From: a virus
Length of the DNA stretch: 20,614 nucleotides
Reading direction: 5' to 3' (one strand)
IMG/VR virus record: IMGVR_UViG_3300025120_000722
Location: 1 to 20,614 of that record
In this document: one piece after another, positions 20,072 through 20,614 of the stretch
Numbering within the stretch: the stretch's first letter is position 1
How the letters are laid out: every line of letters starts with the position of its first letter
The notes under the pieces: model-generated
What the model saw: only the letters and a program-made list of their open reading frames with translations
The model's database searches: none
Told to the model about the DNA's origin: nothing
Program-made: the position numbers and the translations under genes

Positions 20072-20165
20072 TCTTTACCATTCCTTGTAAAGTTTTAGCT
20101 TGACCAGCATGTAATTTAGATGCTTTCTTCAAACCTTTAATTACTTTTTTAAGTTTCTTTTTCAT
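20046..20165 (-). CDS. 39-aa lysine-rich microprotein
   Basis: ATG 20165 opens MKKKLKKVIKGLKKASKLHA, then GQAKTLQGMVKNGK and SKNKK to TAA 20046. The KKASKLHAGQAKTL segment is, from memory, a repeated feature of very short marine phage proteins. The start follows the upstream TAA directly with AAGAGG as ribosome site, and the end runs 26 bases into the next gene, so both strands of evidence favour a real gene despite its size. Probably one amphipathic basic helix; function unknown. Confidence 0.65.
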   Translation of the reverse strand: MKKKLKKVIKGLKKASKLHAGQAKTLQGMVKNGKSKNKK

Positions 20166-20387
20166 TTAGGGCCTCTTACCATTTCTATTACCTTGGTTTT
20201 TTTTCTTACGATTTTTTTCTACATTTTCTTTATATGTTTCTTCTTTTAAATACATAGGTAATCCTGTTGCTGATAAAATTTTTTGTGCAAATTGTTTTAT
20301 AGGACTTTTTGCTAATCTTTCTTTGCGTCCTTTATTTTCTAATCTATTTTTATTATCAGTAGTTTTTTTTTGTTTTCTGTTATCCAT
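20166..20387 (-). CDS. Basic hypothetical protein (73 aa)
   Basis: The protein begins MDNRKQKKTTDNKNRLENKG, with a central SPIKQFAQKILSATGLPMYL and a Lys/Asn/Arg-rich tail. Nearly half of the residues are charged or Asn/Gln, so most of it is likely disordered. AAGGAG lies six bases before ATG 20387, which also overlaps the upstream stop in TAATG. I do not recognise the family. It is first in the small-protein cluster between the probable portal and the 212-aa gene. Confidence 0.65.
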   Translation of the reverse strand: MDNRKQKKTTDNKNRLENKGRKERLAKSPIKQFAQKILSATGLPMYLKEETYKENVEKNRKKKNQGNRNGKRP

Positions 20388-20614
20388 TATATTCTCCTTA
20401 CAGTTGTATTGATTATACCTTCCATATTAGAAGTCATATCAGCCGCAGAGTCCATAGCCATCTGAGCTTCTTTTAATTTACGATCTTCATCTTTATTTTC
20501 ATCATCAATCATTATTTTACTTTCTTGTAAGTCCATTTTATCTTCATGTACTTTCATGTCGTTCATTAATTTTTGTGCACGTAAAGCTAAATCTTTTCTT
20601 TGAATGTCTAATTG
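20387..20614 (-). CDS. C-terminal 75 residues of a larger protein, probably portal
   Basis: The frame is open from the right edge to TAA 20387. It is a single long charged helix: QLDIQRKDLALRAQKLMNDM, KVHEDKMDLQESKIMIDDEN, then EDRKLKEAQMAMDSAADM and a short end NTTVRRI. Long C-terminal helices of this kind form the barrel of P22-like portals, and a portal is expected here, before scaffold and capsid genes. The identity is inferred from context; a different coiled-coil virion protein cannot be excluded. The stop overlaps the next start (TAATG). Confidence 0.6.
   Translation of the reverse strand, partial: QLDIQRKDLALRAQKLMNDMKVHEDKMDLQESKIMIDDENKDEDRKLKEAQMAMDSAADMTSNMEGIINTTVRRI

Noticed and set aside
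1-20614. tRNA genes, integrase, attachment site or prophage boundary
   Set aside because: No cloverleaf-like segment, recombinase motif or direct-repeat boundary was seen; all intergenic gaps are short and explained by ribosome sites, promoters or hairpins.

Overview
The window is a late-gene (head and tail morphogenesis) segment of a tailed double-stranded DNA phage. Its style is that of uncultured marine phages. Support for this comes from A/T-rich DNA, tightly packed genes with one-base (TAATG) or four-base (ATGA/GTGA) overlaps, and protein families I associate from memory with marine cyanophages and pelagiphages. Every supported gene lies on the minus strand, so transcription runs from the right edge to the left. 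No stretch over 300 bases lacks a gene, and I see no tRNA, CRISPR array, insertion sequence, integrase or attachment site. The host cannot be fixed from the sequence.

Layout in transcription order. (1) 20614-18150: the C-terminus of a probable portal protein, then a run of very small, mostly lysine-rich proteins. Four of them (31-46 aa) were placed by hand, including two one-helix membrane peptides and one with a calcium-loop motif. A conserved 212-aa protein of unknown function follows. (2) 18163-17093: a near-consensus promoter followed by an Hsp20-type chaperone, a 68-aa protein and a GroES-type co-chaperonin. (3) 17090-13956: a second promoter, scaffolding protein, two head-associated proteins and the major capsid protein. 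(4) 13867-9373: a lectin-like structural protein, another beta-rich structural protein, a small membrane protein, a head-tail connector (P22 gp4-like), a repeat protein, a second adaptor (phage SU10-type) and a small virion protein. (5) 9363-6493: tail-fibre/adhesin genes, ending with a striking polyglycine protein. (6) 6445-2083: a seven-gene modification cassette. (7) 2024-1: a tail hub/packaged-DNA stabilisation-like protein and the start of one more gene. The gp4-like and gp10-like proteins suggest podovirus morphology.

The most interesting part is the cassette at 2083-6445, set between the adhesin and the tail hub and preceded by a terminator-like hairpin. It encodes a cupin/JmjC-like protein, an O-carbamoyltransferase split into separate N- and C-domain genes, and four different 2-oxoglutarate/Fe(II) oxygenases. 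All are joined by overlapping start and stop codons. The chemistry suggests hydroxylation followed by O-carbamoylation of an unknown substrate: nucleobase, virion protein or surface glycan.

Several G5/C5 hairpins ending in TGCCCCCT on the transcribed strand recur after Hsp20, after the capsid gene and after the polyglycine gene. They look like a phage-specific terminator or RNA-processing element that partitions the late transcript.
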